Origin: Atherinomorus stipes
Taxonomy: Eukaryota > Chordata > Actinopteri > Atheriniformes > Atherinidae
Assembly (NCBI GenBank): GCA_023101725.1
Contig: JALJCO010001037.1
Location: forward strand, 124,001-188,000
Reading direction: 5' to 3'
DNA length: 64,000 nt
A program made the position numbers and the translations under genes. Positions 11,876 to 24,820 of the stretch are shown piece by piece (position 1 is the first letter of the stretch; every line of letters starts with the position of its first letter). The notes beneath the pieces are model-generated. The model was given only the letters and a program-made list of their open reading frames with translations. It did no database searches and was not told where the DNA came from.

Positions 11876-12477
11876 TATCACCACATATTTGAATATCCCT
11901 CTGCCATTTCACTCATTTTTCCACTGTGGCTCTTTAAAATGGACAGAAACACTTCAAATGTCTGGGAAGACCAGGTAACATGTGTAACAGAGTTGGTAAT
12001 CCTACTCAGAAACACTTTTTATTACACTGGGTGAAATGGTCCTTCCATCCTGACAGTATCAATACGTCATGTATTCATAAAAAGGAAGGAAAAAGTCAGA
12101 CCTCTGTGAGAGCTGCAGTTCTGGAAAAACTCTGACCAACCGCTGCCATTCGTGCCAAAAGGCAGGAACTGGTCATTCGCAACTTATAGAGCGAACGAAT
12201 CAATGCCTTTATGTCTCGTTTCTGACCCTCTCCGTTCCCCACCTGGCCCCCACGTGACCCCCCCCCTGTGTGCTGCTCACTGTAAACAAATACAGCTAAT
12301 GGACTGCTAACTGCTGCTGCGCTAAAAAAACAAAACAACAGATAAGGATTAAGTCTTGGAGGTGTTGACATTTGCAGAGTGGACTTCTTACACCGCAGAA
12401 GGAGTTGGAGGGGAGTGGATTAAAGCTTTAAAAAACGTGGTTTGTCAGCTGTTTACGATCAAGCTAACGAGCTATCA

Positions 12478-12535
12478 AATCAAATCAAAGATACTTCATT
12501 AATCCCCGAGAGGAAATTCATGTTTCAGTGTAACC
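12478..12535. repeat. LINE-like fragment
   Basis: The stretch 'gatacttcattaatccccgag' followed by 'aggaaattcatg' matches a phrase commonly found in teleost LINE-derived repeats. The fragment is short, and the boundaries are uncertain. Confidence 0.35.
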
Positions 12536-14107
12536 CGTCCAAGACACACAAAAAAAGAGATACAGTATAAACGAGACGGGATCAGGCAGACTGTGGCCAC
12601 GCAGCCCCACGCAGAGGCGCACCTTTGCAGATATGGAAAACGACAATGTGAGGAAAGGTGGGTTGGTGGTAAAAAAAAAAAGAGGTCTCCGAACTCTCCA
12701 CATACACAGGTGAAGAACTTGGAGACAAAAAAAAGACACACCATACAGATAAGCACAAACTCAGGCAATCACAACATTAAAGACACAGCTGTTATCAATA
12801 ACCTGTTCATAAAACATCTGCGCACACGTCCCTGCGCTCTGAAGGCGTGGTTTCAGGTGGTATGTTTTTTCAAAATGTCGCTTGCTCAAACCATTTTTCC
12901 AACATTGCTAACCTTAGTTTTAAGACAAACATGATGCATTACAAAAAGCATTCAAATCTTTTTATTTTTTCTATTGATTCAGTAATTATAAATTCCCTTG
13001 CATTAAAAAAAGACAAAAACAATTCAGTACTAAAACTAATATCAAGAGATTTTTATAAGGGAAACTGAGAGAAAAACTTTAAACTGTTAAAAAAAAAAGG
13101 AGTTTTCATGGGATTTGTAGTTTAATCCTCACGCATCACCACTTGTACTGTAGCTGTCTGAGCCGTACAGAATCAACATCTGATTACTGCATTTTAGCGT
13201 TTGTGACCAACACTTCTTGGGAATTAATACAAGTAAAAAATGAAGACTACAGGTAGTCTAAATCAAATTTAAGACCTTGGATGACAAGCTGACTGTTTTA
13301 AGATATTTTAAGGCTTTAAATTTGAAGTTAAGAGTTTTAGACATTTTTAGTTTTTTTAAGCAAGAACCTGCAAGAACCCTGTTATAAACATCTTTTTTTT
13401 TTTTTTCCACGCAAAGCCCAGATATGAGTTTTACACTGTCGCAGTTGTTAAGTTTTACTCTGTCTGATGGATTTTATCTACTTCAGCTGTCAGGAAAGCC
13501 ATTAAGTAACCAAGCTGTTAACTACTGGATGGTAATATGCTGAGGTTTGTCATTTATTTTGAACATTTTAGAATATCTGCAACATTAGCAGGTTGCAAAG
13601 CCCACATTTAGCAGCCTACTGTAAATGTCTTCCTTGCTGTTATGTTGCCAACATGCATACATGTGTGTAAGCGTTTCATGTGTGTGCTTACAGGCCTGTG
13701 AAAGCAAAGCATTACTGAGCTTTTGTGTGTGTTTCTGAATATTTTGAGTGAAGTGCACTAAGTGCGCCAGCTCAACGTCCCAGGTGCCCCCTTCATCTGA
13801 AGACCAGCTGTTCCTTTATTATTAATGTTGGCTTCAGCTCTGGGCTGGCGGCTGCTGCTCTGCTCTCAGATAAAACCAGCAGTGAGTTGACAGACACTGA
13901 AGTCCAGACTGGTATTTGAATATTCTGCTCTGTCTGAATGCTGTCTGAGCTACAGACGCATAATGAGGAGGGAAAAAAATCAGTCTCCGTATGGCTGAAA
14001 ATCCTTCCAATGCTGAGCAGAGATTTTTTTTTTTTTTTTTTTTAATTTGTGAAACAAAAAAAGGGCACACATCAGAAAAAACAATGAGATCATGAGTAAC
14101 TGCTCAC

Positions 14108-14272
14108 CAGTGTAGATGCTGGCATTGGATGCTGGGATCCCAAACTGGGACTCAATGAATTTGGGGATGAAAGTGATGAAAGCAGTGACGATGGCGCTCT
14201 CTGCCGTGTAAGACAGGCTGACGAACAGGAAGGTCACGTTGCTGAGGATCCTCACTGCAGCTTTGGGAAGGT
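14108..14272 (-). CDS. slco5a1: slco5a1 coding exon 4 (TM7 region)
   Basis: This 165-base exon encodes residues 442-496. The acceptor is CTTCCAG (AG at 14274-14273) and the donor is CACTG|GTGAG at 14108/14107. The product starts DLPKAAVRILSN and contains the hydrophobic block TFLFVSLSYTAESAIVTAFITFIPKFIE. It ends at IPASNASIYTG, whose NAS (490-492) is a potential N-glycosylation site. It is nearly identical to the human protein through this stretch as far as I recall it, which is typical of the transmembrane core of SLCO5A1. Intron 3 between exons 3 and 4 is short (952 bases). Confidence 0.96.
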
Positions 14273-15224
14273 CTGGAAGAAGGTGAGAAAAAAAAGGAAG
14301 ATGAGGAGAAATGTTTCATTATTTTGTTAGGTTAGGATGTTAAAAAGGTTTGTCTTTAAACTGAAGGTTACAAAACTAAACTAATTTGGCGATATGGTTG
14401 CACAAGTGGCAGTTCCTATGAAAACAACTTCTCAAACTCACATTAAGCCTTGAAAAAGCTGAAAAATGTACAGGTTTACCCTCCAAACTGCACATAAAAT
14501 CCAACCATGCAGCAGCTTCCCAGAGTTGTGTGGAGGTGATGAGATGTTTGTGTCTCAGTTTGCAGCCACAATGAAAAAAAACCTATAAATTAGGTTTTAT
14601 TTCTCTGGTTTCTCAATACTGTTCCACAGTTTATATGATTTCTACCCAAAGGACACAGTACAACTTTTTCATCACTAAAGTTTACATACAGCAGCAAACA
14701 AAATACTTTTCAACAATCTTCTGACATTGTTAAAAAGGAAGATACTTTAGTATTTGTATCACCTGTAATTCCTTTAAAGAGCTTCCGATCCCAAGCAAAA
14801 GACTAAACTAAATATGAGCATTCAGGTTTTCCAATTCCCTTTTTCTTCTTACAAGGAATTAAACTAACAATTCTTTAAAACCTTGATTTTAGTGGATTAT
14901 ACTTCCCGTATCTTTTTTTTTTTTTTTAACAAATACCAGAAAACAGCTAAATGCACCAAAACTTATTTTTTAAAATACATATTCAAAAGTTGGTGTGGTT
15001 TAATAGATAACTTTAAACCCAAAGATATTCTGCTACCAATCGACTCTAGAGATAAATTTAGATATAATTTTGAGCGTTTTATGCTTTTTAAGAGGAGATT
15101 TGTGTTCATAGATAACTAGTACTCATCTAAACGCAGCCTCTCTTTCATGACTAGTTTGTGAATGCATTGCTCAGTATTTCTCTTCGACCAGAAGCAAATG
15201 CAACAAACGAAGAGGAGATGGTAC
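14273..15224 (-). other. slco5a1: slco5a1 intron 3
   Basis: A short 952-base AT-rich intron between exons 3 and 4. It has a poly-T run near 14914-14928 and no recognisable repeat or gene. Confidence 0.8.
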
Positions 15225-15454
15225 CTTTGATGTCCTTGCCGAAGCCCATGGAGGAGGAGACCGTCTGGTTCTTGGTGTTGTTGTTGTTGCTCTTCTCTTT
15301 GAGCACGTCATCGTCGCTGGACAGGTCATCAAGGCTCAGCTTTTTCCTCCTCTTCTTCTTCTTCTTGTGTCGGGGAGGCAGCTTCTTGGGGAAGGTGAAC
15401 ATGGGGAATATGACTAGCAGCATGGCCACGGCACACAAGAGGAACCCGCTCCAC
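15225..15454 (-). CDS. slco5a1: slco5a1 coding exon 3 (TM6 and lysine-rich cytoplasmic loop)
   Basis: This 230-base exon encodes residues 365-441. It opens with WWSGFLLCAVAMLLVIFPMFTFP, which completes the OATP signature and forms a membrane segment. The large cytoplasmic loop follows. It has a run of basic residues (KKKKKRRKK, 395-403), an acidic serine patch SSDDD (410-414) and four asparagines (421-424). It ends with SSSMGFGKDIK (431-441), close to the human SSMGFGKDV block. The acceptor is TGTCGCAG (AG at 15456-15455) and the donor is AAAG|GTACC at 15225/15224. The loop may be phosphorylated at the SDDD serines by acidophilic kinases; that is inference only. Confidence 0.96.
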
Positions 15455-18400
15455 CTGCGACACACAGAGTTATAGTTAACCAACACGATGGAAACGGCCA
15501 GGTTCGGAAATCAAAAGCACTTTTGAATATAGTTCAAGTTGAGGTTTATTTCTATAGCACGCTTACAACAACCACAGTTGCGCAAAGTGCTGCACAAATA
15601 TTTGAAAATACCTAAATAGATATACAGTATAAGTGTAAAAGAACAGACAGACACTGATGTATGCACATACAAACATATGGATACTTACACATACACACGT
15701 ATGATGTGGTTATATGTGTTTACATACACAAATACACACAAGAATACACAAAATAGGAATAATAAGATACTCAATATTGCGTATCCATTGAAGAGTTTGG
15801 ATTCTTCCTATTGATTCCTGAGTAAACCTACATGTCCTGAAGGAGACCTATGCAGGTTCTAGTATCCCGCGCTGCTCGAACTTCACAATTAAAGGACAAA
15901 ACTGCTGTAATAATTATTTTAGGCGTGTGTGCATGATTACATCACACATCAATGTAAATAGCTGATGATTTATTTGAGGAAGAGCCCTATAAATTAGGAA
16001 CTCCATGTCTGTAAAGCATGCAATATGTGATGCTGCTAAAGAGTAATGTGACTTTTGATACAGAGACAAATATGCCAAAATATCAATTTCTGCACCTTTG
16101 CAGAAATGTTAGTTGTAGAGCAGGTAACAAAAGCCAAATTTGCAAAAGTTAAATGCAGCTTTTATTAATACACTTAAACTTGTTCTATTTCAAGTCTAAT
16201 TGTCTGCGATACTGTAATATTCTTTAAGATATGGATTTTCATAATACTGCTCAGCCAAATAATAATAATAATAATAATGATAATAACAACTTGGAACAGG
16301 TTTGAGCCACATTTAACTAAAATTTTGTATCGGTGCGAATGTGTCCTGGGCTTCACTAAAGGAGTCCACAATCTTGTTAATCTCAAGCAGAATATGTTAT
16401 TCCGCAGGGATCTGTTTTGGTTGCATTTTCCTTTGGACATATCTAGAAAAATGGTCAGGCAAAGCCAGGGAGGTTTATTTGTAAACACATTTTATGTACA
16501 CGACAATCTAAAGTACAGCAGGTCCCAGGCCAAAACAAGTAAAAGAAAAAAAAAAAGGCATGATTTGAAATTAAGGATAAAAAACAAAGCAAATGCATGG
16601 TGTTTAATTTTACTCTGTTGATGACACTGATCCACACAATCTATGCAGTTGTATAGTTGATCAGTTAAGAATTATTTACAAAATATAATCTAGTCTTTTA
16701 AAGACACAGAAATCATTTTGCACACTCTCTTCTCACACATCAACTATTTCAACATCCTCTTTACTAGTTCCAACCAAATAATCCACTCCAGGTTGTTCAG
16801 AATTAAGCCACTACTTTTAACAAGACCCAAAGGGGAAAAAAAGAGCATATTACTCCTCAGTTTGCCTCCTTGCATGCATTTGAAAATTTATTTAAGACTC
16901 TGACCTGACTATTGAATTTTGAAGCTGTTTGTGGCTTTACAAACAACCGTTCATAATTCAAAGTTGATAATCATCAGTTTCCATGCTTTAAGTCAGCAGA
17001 GATGCACTCACACAGACCCCTGTAACATTCCAAATCTGGCAATTAAAGTCTGAATTTATAATGACTAAATGTTATTCATGACTTTGCAGGAGCATCCGTA
17101 GAGCCACAGATGTCCTGTTTGTTGCCCACAGCTGGGGGGTGTCTGACTCTTGTATGTGTTTTCTTGCATTTAGAGCAGGAAAGCAAGAGCAAGATCACAA
17201 GTGGCCACTTGTGATGCATGTGGAGACACATTCTGATACAAGGTGTGAGGGGACAAACTTCAAGCTGTCCACTTGTGATATTACCTAAGAAACATGTTGA
17301 TCCTGGGAATGAAACCTGCCAAAGACGCAATCTGGAACCTGCATCATTACATCCTAGAACCTCATTATTGTGCACATAAATAAATAAACTGGTACACTCA
17401 TGCATTCTCCTTCTGCTATCAGCACCTATAATTCATGTAGGAAGCCAGTGGCTGCCTGCTGGTGAGTCACTGGTTATGCTGTCAGCGAATGGCATCACTG
17501 AGGGCTAGAAATAGATGACTAATCACGTCTCGCAAACTGCAACAAATGAAGGTAAGATACGGTCAAAAATGTGACATGGTGCATAAATATACACATAACA
17601 GTGCATATTTAAGGTGATACATTTTTTTTTAAAGATTATTAGATTAATATAACTTATACAGCCCAAAATAATAAAACTTCTTGACTTGTATTTACTTTTG
17701 GGAAAGGAATGTGTTCATTCATGTTATATTCTCCTCTATTGATATGAGCTGCCGAGAAAGACAAGATGAGGCTGGAGATGTTTTACCTTTTCCGATCTAA
17801 GATGCAAAGTGATGCAAACAAGTTTTTAGGTAGACATGACTGCTTTTCAATTTCTTTTTTATGTATTTCAGTTTTTTTGTGGCCTTTAAGTTGTGCTGAC
17901 TCACTAGCTTTTGGACCTGAAAGTTCTTTGCACTAAACATGTGCAAGTAACAAGCAAAATTATTGAAACCAAAGTTGTCTTTTTGCCTTTTAATAATAAA
18001 AACAAAAAATAACATACAAAGAAGAACTTGTCTCTGGACTTTTCTAGAAATCTAAACTAAAATGCAGTGTTGGCCATAAGACTGTGTTGCTCCAAGGTCC
18101 GGTGACTTCTGATCTCATTATTAAGAGATTTTACTCATATCAGTTTAATATTCAATCAGAATACTGTAAGCAACTATGTATCATTTGTCACTGGTCAAAT
18201 ATTCTCTACTGCAACACAACAAGTACATCAGCACAATAGAAGCACATTAACCACTTTAAATACTAAAATAACTAAAATTACATTATCATGGAAAAATGGC
18301 TACAACAGTGTAATTTACTCTGCTTGTTTTTTTCTGTGAAGCCCTTTGTGACAACAATCTGTGAAAGGTGCTAAATAAACTTTACTGACATACTTACAAG

Positions 18401-19588
18401 TGTGAAAGATTTTGCAACAATGCACTGACACATAATTAATCTGCAGCCTGCATAAAAGTACAGGTACAGACTATTTCTTGCTCTGAATCTGCAAGCTATA
18501 TATAGTTCAGTTTCTGATTTCTGACCACTGAGTTTTTCATTACAAATATGTCAAATTTAGGTTTGCACACACACATAATTATAACATGTTTACTAGTTTA
18601 TCAAAAGTATGTTTGAGGATGAAGAGTATCAAATAATGCTGTCACCTACAGCAATGAGATGCATGGAATAAATCAAATTGAAAAATAAAAAAAATATGTC
18701 AGACAGGGAGCTACAATCCTTTCCTGTGCAAATAAAACCATTTTGTGACACTGTTTGTGCACCTTTACTTAAACTTTGAGAGAGATTAACACATCAATAT
18801 CTAGCAATATGAGAAAAGTCAATTTAAGATGTGATGTACATGCAAAAGAATTGTCTGTTGGACACCCAAATTTCCAGCTTCAAGAATGATTACCCCAGAT
18901 CCTGAGCACATTTGTGGAGGATTTCCTCAAATTTGGGGGGTAAATAATATAAAATAAACCCTTAAGGTATCGTCAAAGTGTGAAAGATGGCGTGTGTAAA
19001 GTTTCAAATGTAAATCTGGCCATTTGTAAGACCCTGTGCAGTAGCAGAGTTTAGACACCCCAGGACGGCCTGATTTCCACTGAAGATTGATGGGCTTAAA
19101 CAAGCAATATATCAAGTTAGGAAATTACTATGAGCAGCAGTAACTCAGACGAAAACAAACAGCCAAAACTGGGGGTAAAAACGAAGGTATAGCATTTCAA
19201 AGAGCCCATAAATCTCTGTCTTGGATAAAAGAGGCCAATTTGGACTCGGATTGTATTCCTCTATTTATGGGCATCCTTTTAGCCAAATAAAATACATTAT
19301 TCACTGGAGAAACAGCAAGAACTTTTTGTTTTCTGAAGCATGCTCAGCCCGGCCAATCAGGAAAAAAGAAGGCTGACAGAAGAAAAGAGGCTGTACGCTC
19401 TGCATCAACACACTGCAACATGTTCACACAGGAAGTACCTGCTGGCTGATACAGTGTGTAAATGCTGATAATAACCTCAAATTGTTTTGTCATTTAGGCT
19501 AAAATTGCGCCATCTTTGCTTAAATAAACATCTTATAGAGCCGTGAAATCAGTACATATTCATTTCATTCCCAGCTGATTTGTCTCAC
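15455..19588 (-). other. slco5a1: slco5a1 intron 2
   Basis: This is a 4.1 kb intron. At about 15536-15610 is a fragment of a common fish repeat (a 'tttatttctatagcac...gcaaagtgctgcac' type sequence). It is followed by CA/TA-rich simple sequence to about 15760. An (AAT)n microsatellite lies at 16257-16287. The rest shows no feature. Confidence 0.75.
16257..16291. repeat. (AAT)n microsatellite
   Basis: About seven AAT units followed by imperfect continuation (gataataacaa). Confidence 0.85.
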
Positions 19589-19721
19589 CAGTTGCCGATG
19601 AAGCGAGGGTCGCTCTGGTCGATGTTGACGACAGTCTTGGGATCAACATAAAAGCCGATGAGGACTCCTCCCAGCAGGTAACCAGCCGCCGGGCCCAGTG
19701 CTCCCATCACGTACATGATTG
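19589..19721 (-). CDS. slco5a1: slco5a1 coding exon 2 (conserved loop and first half of OATP signature)
   Basis: This 133-base exon encodes residues 321-364 plus two bases of the tryptophan codon 365. The acceptor is TCTTCACAG at 19722 and the donor is AACTG|GTGAG at 19589/19588. It carries the glycine-rich membrane segment [14 protein letters not shown] (326-339) and the conserved loop GFYVDP (343-348). The stretch DPRFIGNW (358-365) starts the OATP superfamily signature, in which the second tryptophan is supplied by exon 3. This split position agrees with the family's gene structure. Phase 1 in and phase 2 out match exons 1 and 3. Confidence 0.96.
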
Positions 19722-21334
19722 CTGTGAAGAAAAGATGAAACACATGAAACTGATCAAGTCTTTAAAGGTGTAGATTGTTTTTTTTATTTGTTTGATATTT
19801 TGGCCACTAGGGGGCGTGCAAACACATTTACGGATTACTAAATTGCACAGTAAAACGTTTATCCATTAGCGCACATTATTCATCATATTTTTGCTTTGGC
19901 TTGGTTTCCAACAACCAGAGACAAATATCACGCTCTTTAATCAGTACATGTGTCTGCCGTTTGGTTTTGTCCCAAAGGAGTGAGAAAGTGATCACTTTAA
20001 TCTCCATTTATACATTCAGGGAAAATTCAATTTCACTGATACATGCTGTAGAGGAATAGTTTTAATAAATTACGATTATAAAAAATTAAAAGAAAACACA
20101 AAGAAATTAACAAAAGGTGAACACAAAGGAAAATGGTCTTGTCAGTGATTTGATAAACAAAACGTTGTTGAAAGAAGAAAGAAAAAAATATTGAGCATAT
20201 TAAGTTAAAGTACTCCTTATTTAGACCCATTTATTCCCGCATACTCTGACTGTTAACTATTTACATATAATAAAGTTAAATTAAGTACAGGGTGTCAGGA
20301 AGGAAACTTTGGCCACTTTCAGTCAGCTGTTTTCTAAAAATGTTCTTTTTTTGTCATCTGTAACCTTTTAAAACAACCAGTGATCTGATCTATCTGCACA
20401 ACAGCTGCTCACTTCACAGTTTTATCATTAAAGAAGTCACTGTCAGTGATATTATATCCAGTCTGAAAGACTTAAAATAAATCAGTGTTAATGACAATGA
20501 ACCCAATTGTTTAAACTTAATGGCATCTGCTTAACTTTGTGCCTTATGTAACACCTGAAACCACAACTAATCCAGCACTAAGAGGGGTATACAAAAGGCC
20601 ATACGAGCTGGTCATGTGTGCAGATCATATGACCAAGCAATAAGGGTCCCTCTTGAGGATAAGAATAAGATTTCTCCAATTAGAGGGAATTAAAATCTTA
20701 AAATCTTTGGCTGGGGTTAAAAGCAAAGACAAAAATCTGGTGGCGTGACATAAAACTCTAAGCTGGGCCAGGCACAGGACCAGACTGGGGGTTATCTAAC
20801 TGTCAGACTCTAGAGGACTCACTGCAAGCTCCTGGCCTCCTGTCAGGGACAGATACAAAAAAAAAATGTTCCATAAAGTAGAACATACGTGCAAAGGTTT
20901 ATTATATACTTTTTAATCTTATTGGGGTTTTTTTCCCCCCATATAATTTCCTGCCTTTGCATTTGAGGGATACATTCTCATATACTCTGGTATTTATGGA
21001 GGGCTTTCTTGCTCCATTGCCACATAGTAGTTTTTCATTTGTATTCATGTTACTTCATTCTACTTTTTTGGAGATCCACGGGTAATTCAAACAAAGAACA
21101 AAGATTAAAACTTGTGATTTGTCTCACAGAAAAAAATGCTGTAAGGTAGGTTAGATTTCCTACAACACATAGGCCCGTCGCTCGAGTTAGAAAGGTTAAT
21201 GATAATAATATAATAAATAAATTCTGATTAATAAGTCTGACAGAGAAGAGAGAAATGGCACATAACTGTAAGGCCATGTGTCTGCCACAGTTACTGGTGG
21301 AACCTCTCATTGTTCACTGAAATAAACTAACAGT

Positions 21335-21806
21335 TGTTAAAGCAACACCACAAAACTTTCTAACATTAAAACTCTGTGCTTGTGACTCATTTAGCTGGCA
21401 CGCTGACATTCAGTATGTACATTCCTGAAGTCATCATTGCTTTGTAGCGCCCCAAGGTCGAGAAACCACACTTCACATTGTTTTTTTTTTTTCAGTCCAG
21501 AAAAACACAACCGCTCCGCATCACATGCCAGTAACCTCTCCTTGAGAACACGCTGGCCATTATAGATGCAAACCATGGCTGATTTAGCAAAGGAATGCAA
21601 GAGGACATTATTGGAGGAAGAGAGGAAAAAACAGAGAGAAAAAGGGACAAAGCAAGAGATAAGACAAGACTGCACATCATACCGACTTCTACTGGTTAAA
21701 GAGAGCTCAGAGAAGAGAGTAGATGCAAGACAAATGCACAATCAGCCTTCATTTAAGGTGCTGAAGTGAGAAAATCTGCCAAATTTCAATAAAGTTGCTT
21801 TAAAAC
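21335..21806. repeat. Dispersed repeat, copy 2
   Basis: Second copy of the repeat at 7205-7582, in the same orientation and longer (about 470 versus 380 bases). It starts TTAAAGCAACACC and ends GTTGCTTTAAAAC, so the termini form an inverted repeat of about 10 bases. A poly-T run interrupts it at 21480-21492, inside a segment the first copy lacks. No open frame looks real. Confidence 0.6.
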
Positions 21807-21944
21807 AGGCAAGAATCCCTGCAGTCTACTGTAAATGAGAAATAATGTCATGTGATAGCTCTGCTGTAACAGTTGTGTCCATTATGTAAAAGCATTTCTT
21901 TAGTGGTGCAGCTTTCTTAGCTACCAGAAGCTGCTTATGCAACA

Positions 21945-21950
<6 letters not shown>

Positions 21951-22032
<82 letters not shown>

Positions 22033-22240
22033 ATTATTTAAATAAAAAAAGAAAAATTTGACAAAAAAAAAAAGAAAAAAAAAAAACTCTTAAAAAAAAA
22101 AAAAAAAAAAAAAAAACAAAGATAAAAAAAAAAATTACAGAAATACAGAACAAAAAAAAAAAAAAAAAAAAATGAGAAAAAAAAAAAAAAAAAATAAATA
22201 AAAAAATAAAAAAAAGAAAAAAAAAAGAAAAATAAAAAAA

Positions 22241-22292
<52 letters not shown>

Positions 22293-23030
22293 AAAATAAA
22301 AAATAAAAAAATTTAAAAAAAAAAAAAAAAATAAAAAAAAAAAAAAAAAAAATAATAAAGAAATAAAAAAAAATATTTTTAAAAAAAAAAAAAAAAAAAA
22401 ATAAAAAAGTTATAATATATAAAATTAAATAAAAAAAATAAAAAAATAAAAAAAAAAAAAATAAAAAAAATGAAAAAAATATATAATAATTGATTTTAAA
22501 AAAAAATAAAAAAAATTTTTAAATATATTTAAAAAAAAAGAAAAAAAAAAAAAAAAAAAAAAACTAAAAAATATCTTTTAAAAAAAAAATTTTTTTAAAT
22601 AAAAATAAATTTAAAAAAAAAAAAAAAAAAAAATAAAAATTTCAAAAAAAACACTATGAACAATACAAAAAAAAATTTATTTCTTTTTCCCTTTTTTTTT
22701 CCTCTCTCTTATTTTAATTTAAAAAAAAAAAAAAAGGTTTAAAATTAGAGGAAAAAAAAAAAGAAAAATTAATATATAAAAAAAAAAATAAAAAAAAAAT
22801 AAATAAAAAAATTAAAAAAATTAAAAATAAAAAAAAATAAACTATATTCAAAAATTGTTTAAATAAAAAAAAAAAAAATATTTATATATATATTATAATT
22901 AATATGAAAATATAAATTAAAATAAAAAAAAAAATAAATAAAAAAAAAAATAAAATTAAAAAAAAAAAAAAAAAAAAAATAAATAAAAAAAATAAAAAAA
23001 AAAAAAAAAAATAAAAAAAAAAAACCGATC
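21951..23030. repeat. (AT)n microsatellite followed by A-rich low-complexity block
   Basis: A (TA)n tract at 21951-22018 runs into about 1 kb of A runs with scattered T and rare G or C. It ends abruptly at about 23025. The next bases, 'ccgatcaatcggtgcacccc', look like the right end of a hAT-like MITE whose left end is not visible. The composition is unlike anything else in the window except the blocks at 8.7 and 62.6 kb. Confidence 0.75.
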
Positions 23031-24820
23031 AATCGGTGCACCCCTAATTTTCACTGCATCCCTTCCGCCGCAGGTATTTACCAGCACTGACTTCATGTAA
23101 TGTAGTCCATATTGTCACTAGTGATGGTAAACTCAATTCTTTTTACTGAATCAAGTTTGTATGAGTCACCCACCAAAGAGAATCAGGCTTATGAGTCATT
23201 TGAGTCCCCCACAAATGCAGAGTTCCACCTCATAGATGTTATACAACTTCACTCTTCAGACACAAGGTAGTTTTATTCACTGTAAATTAAATGCAAACAA
23301 TAAAACCAATTATTAGTGAATGCAAAACTTTCCTTGTATCTCCATCAATGTATTCCCTACACAGTTTCAACTTTTCAAGGTCATGGAGGGCTCCAGTCAA
23401 ACACAGCTACATGGGGTGAAAGCTTAGACTCATCTACAGCAGATAACACTAAATGTACAGTTAAGTTCAAGTCACTGGTTAAACTTGGGGGAAAAAAATC
23501 CACATTATTGTTTGGTAACAGCTGCCTCCAACTTAGCAAACACATCTCACCTTTGCACATCTAGCTACAAGACATTTTCATCTGCTGCTTTGAGTGATTC
23601 AATGTTGTGCTATTGTCCAGGAGTATACCATAAAAACATGTTTGACTGCATTATTTTACTCCAACCCCAAAGCTTTCTAACATGCAACCTTTCCTTATTA
23701 AAACGCTAAGACAATCCGGAAACTCCTGCAGCATCACGAGTAGAGTTTCCTGATCCTGCATCCCTTCCCTGCACTGGACTATTACATCACCTAAAGAGCC
23801 CAGGATAATAAAACATAGGGATTGGTCCGACAGCTTCCAAAGGGACTCAGCAGTATCGTGGATAATCCCTTATATAGGCAGAAAAGAGGGAAAACCCTCG
23901 TCTGGCCTGCGACAATGTTACACAACACGATGCAGACCATCGATAGAGGGATAAAAGATGGCCGGGCTGCTGATCAGAAGGCAGAGAACGGGCAGGGCGA
24001 AGGCACGAGGAGAAGCATCAAAAATGAAAAACATGATGGAAAAAGATGAGGAGAGAAGATGCTGATAAATGGTACAGCGAAAGATAAAAGATAAGCAGAA
24101 AAAATTAAATGTCTAAGTAGCAAATATATGAATTTAAACTTCACATTGCTTATAACTGATAGCAAGGAAGTGATCAGGGATCAGTAACTGATGTACAGCT
24201 GCTTTATCTGATGTTCAGATGATGCTTTGCTTTTTAAATGACTTAAATGTTTCTGCACAATTAAACACTAAAATCTAAAGTATCAAAATTAGTACTGAAC
24301 ACCAGATTCACAGGCTTTTACTCATAAGCTGGTAAGATATCTATTCATTCTGTAATCATTTCCTGATTTAAATCATCATTTTTGGTACTTTTATAGCTTT
24401 TTTTTCTTTTACTTTGTTCAAATGTGTCCAAATAATTATGCAAGTAGGATTTTAGTGAAAGAAACATTTGGGTTTCAGTTTTTCTGTGGAGGATTTAGCT
24501 TGTGTTGTTTCTCCTGTCTGTATAGTTAGTTTAACTGACGGGAAACGACTGAAGGAGGCTGTTCCATAATATAAAGCAAGTATCAGTTTCCATGCAGATG
24601 GATGAAAAGAAGGATCTGCTTGCAAATGACAAGCATGTGCCTTTTGAAAGTAGACCTCCAAACAGCAACTTTGGGAGGTCAAATGAGATCCGGTCAGAAA
24701 GTATCAACGGACTTCCAGGTTCAATGGATGAGAGAGTTGTTAAGGTGAAACAGGGGCTCCTGTGGTAACATGGAACTAGATCTATTAAAAGATTTTTTGA
24801 TAAGTTTGTAGAAAAATAAT

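Larger units (their letters stand above)
6835..14107 (-). other. slco5a1: slco5a1 intron 4
   Basis: This is a 7.3 kb intron. It contains a copy of a dispersed repeat (about 7205-7582), an A-rich low-complexity block (8742-9450), a cluster of transposon ends (about 11380-11875), and a LINE-like fragment near 12478-12530. A short inverted repeat lies at 10852-10879. Short poly-T near 14021-14043 precedes the exon 4 donor. I found no additional coding exon. Confidence 0.75.

Noticed and set aside
22859..23041. Phenylalanine-rich open frame
   Set aside because: Artefact of the A-rich block.
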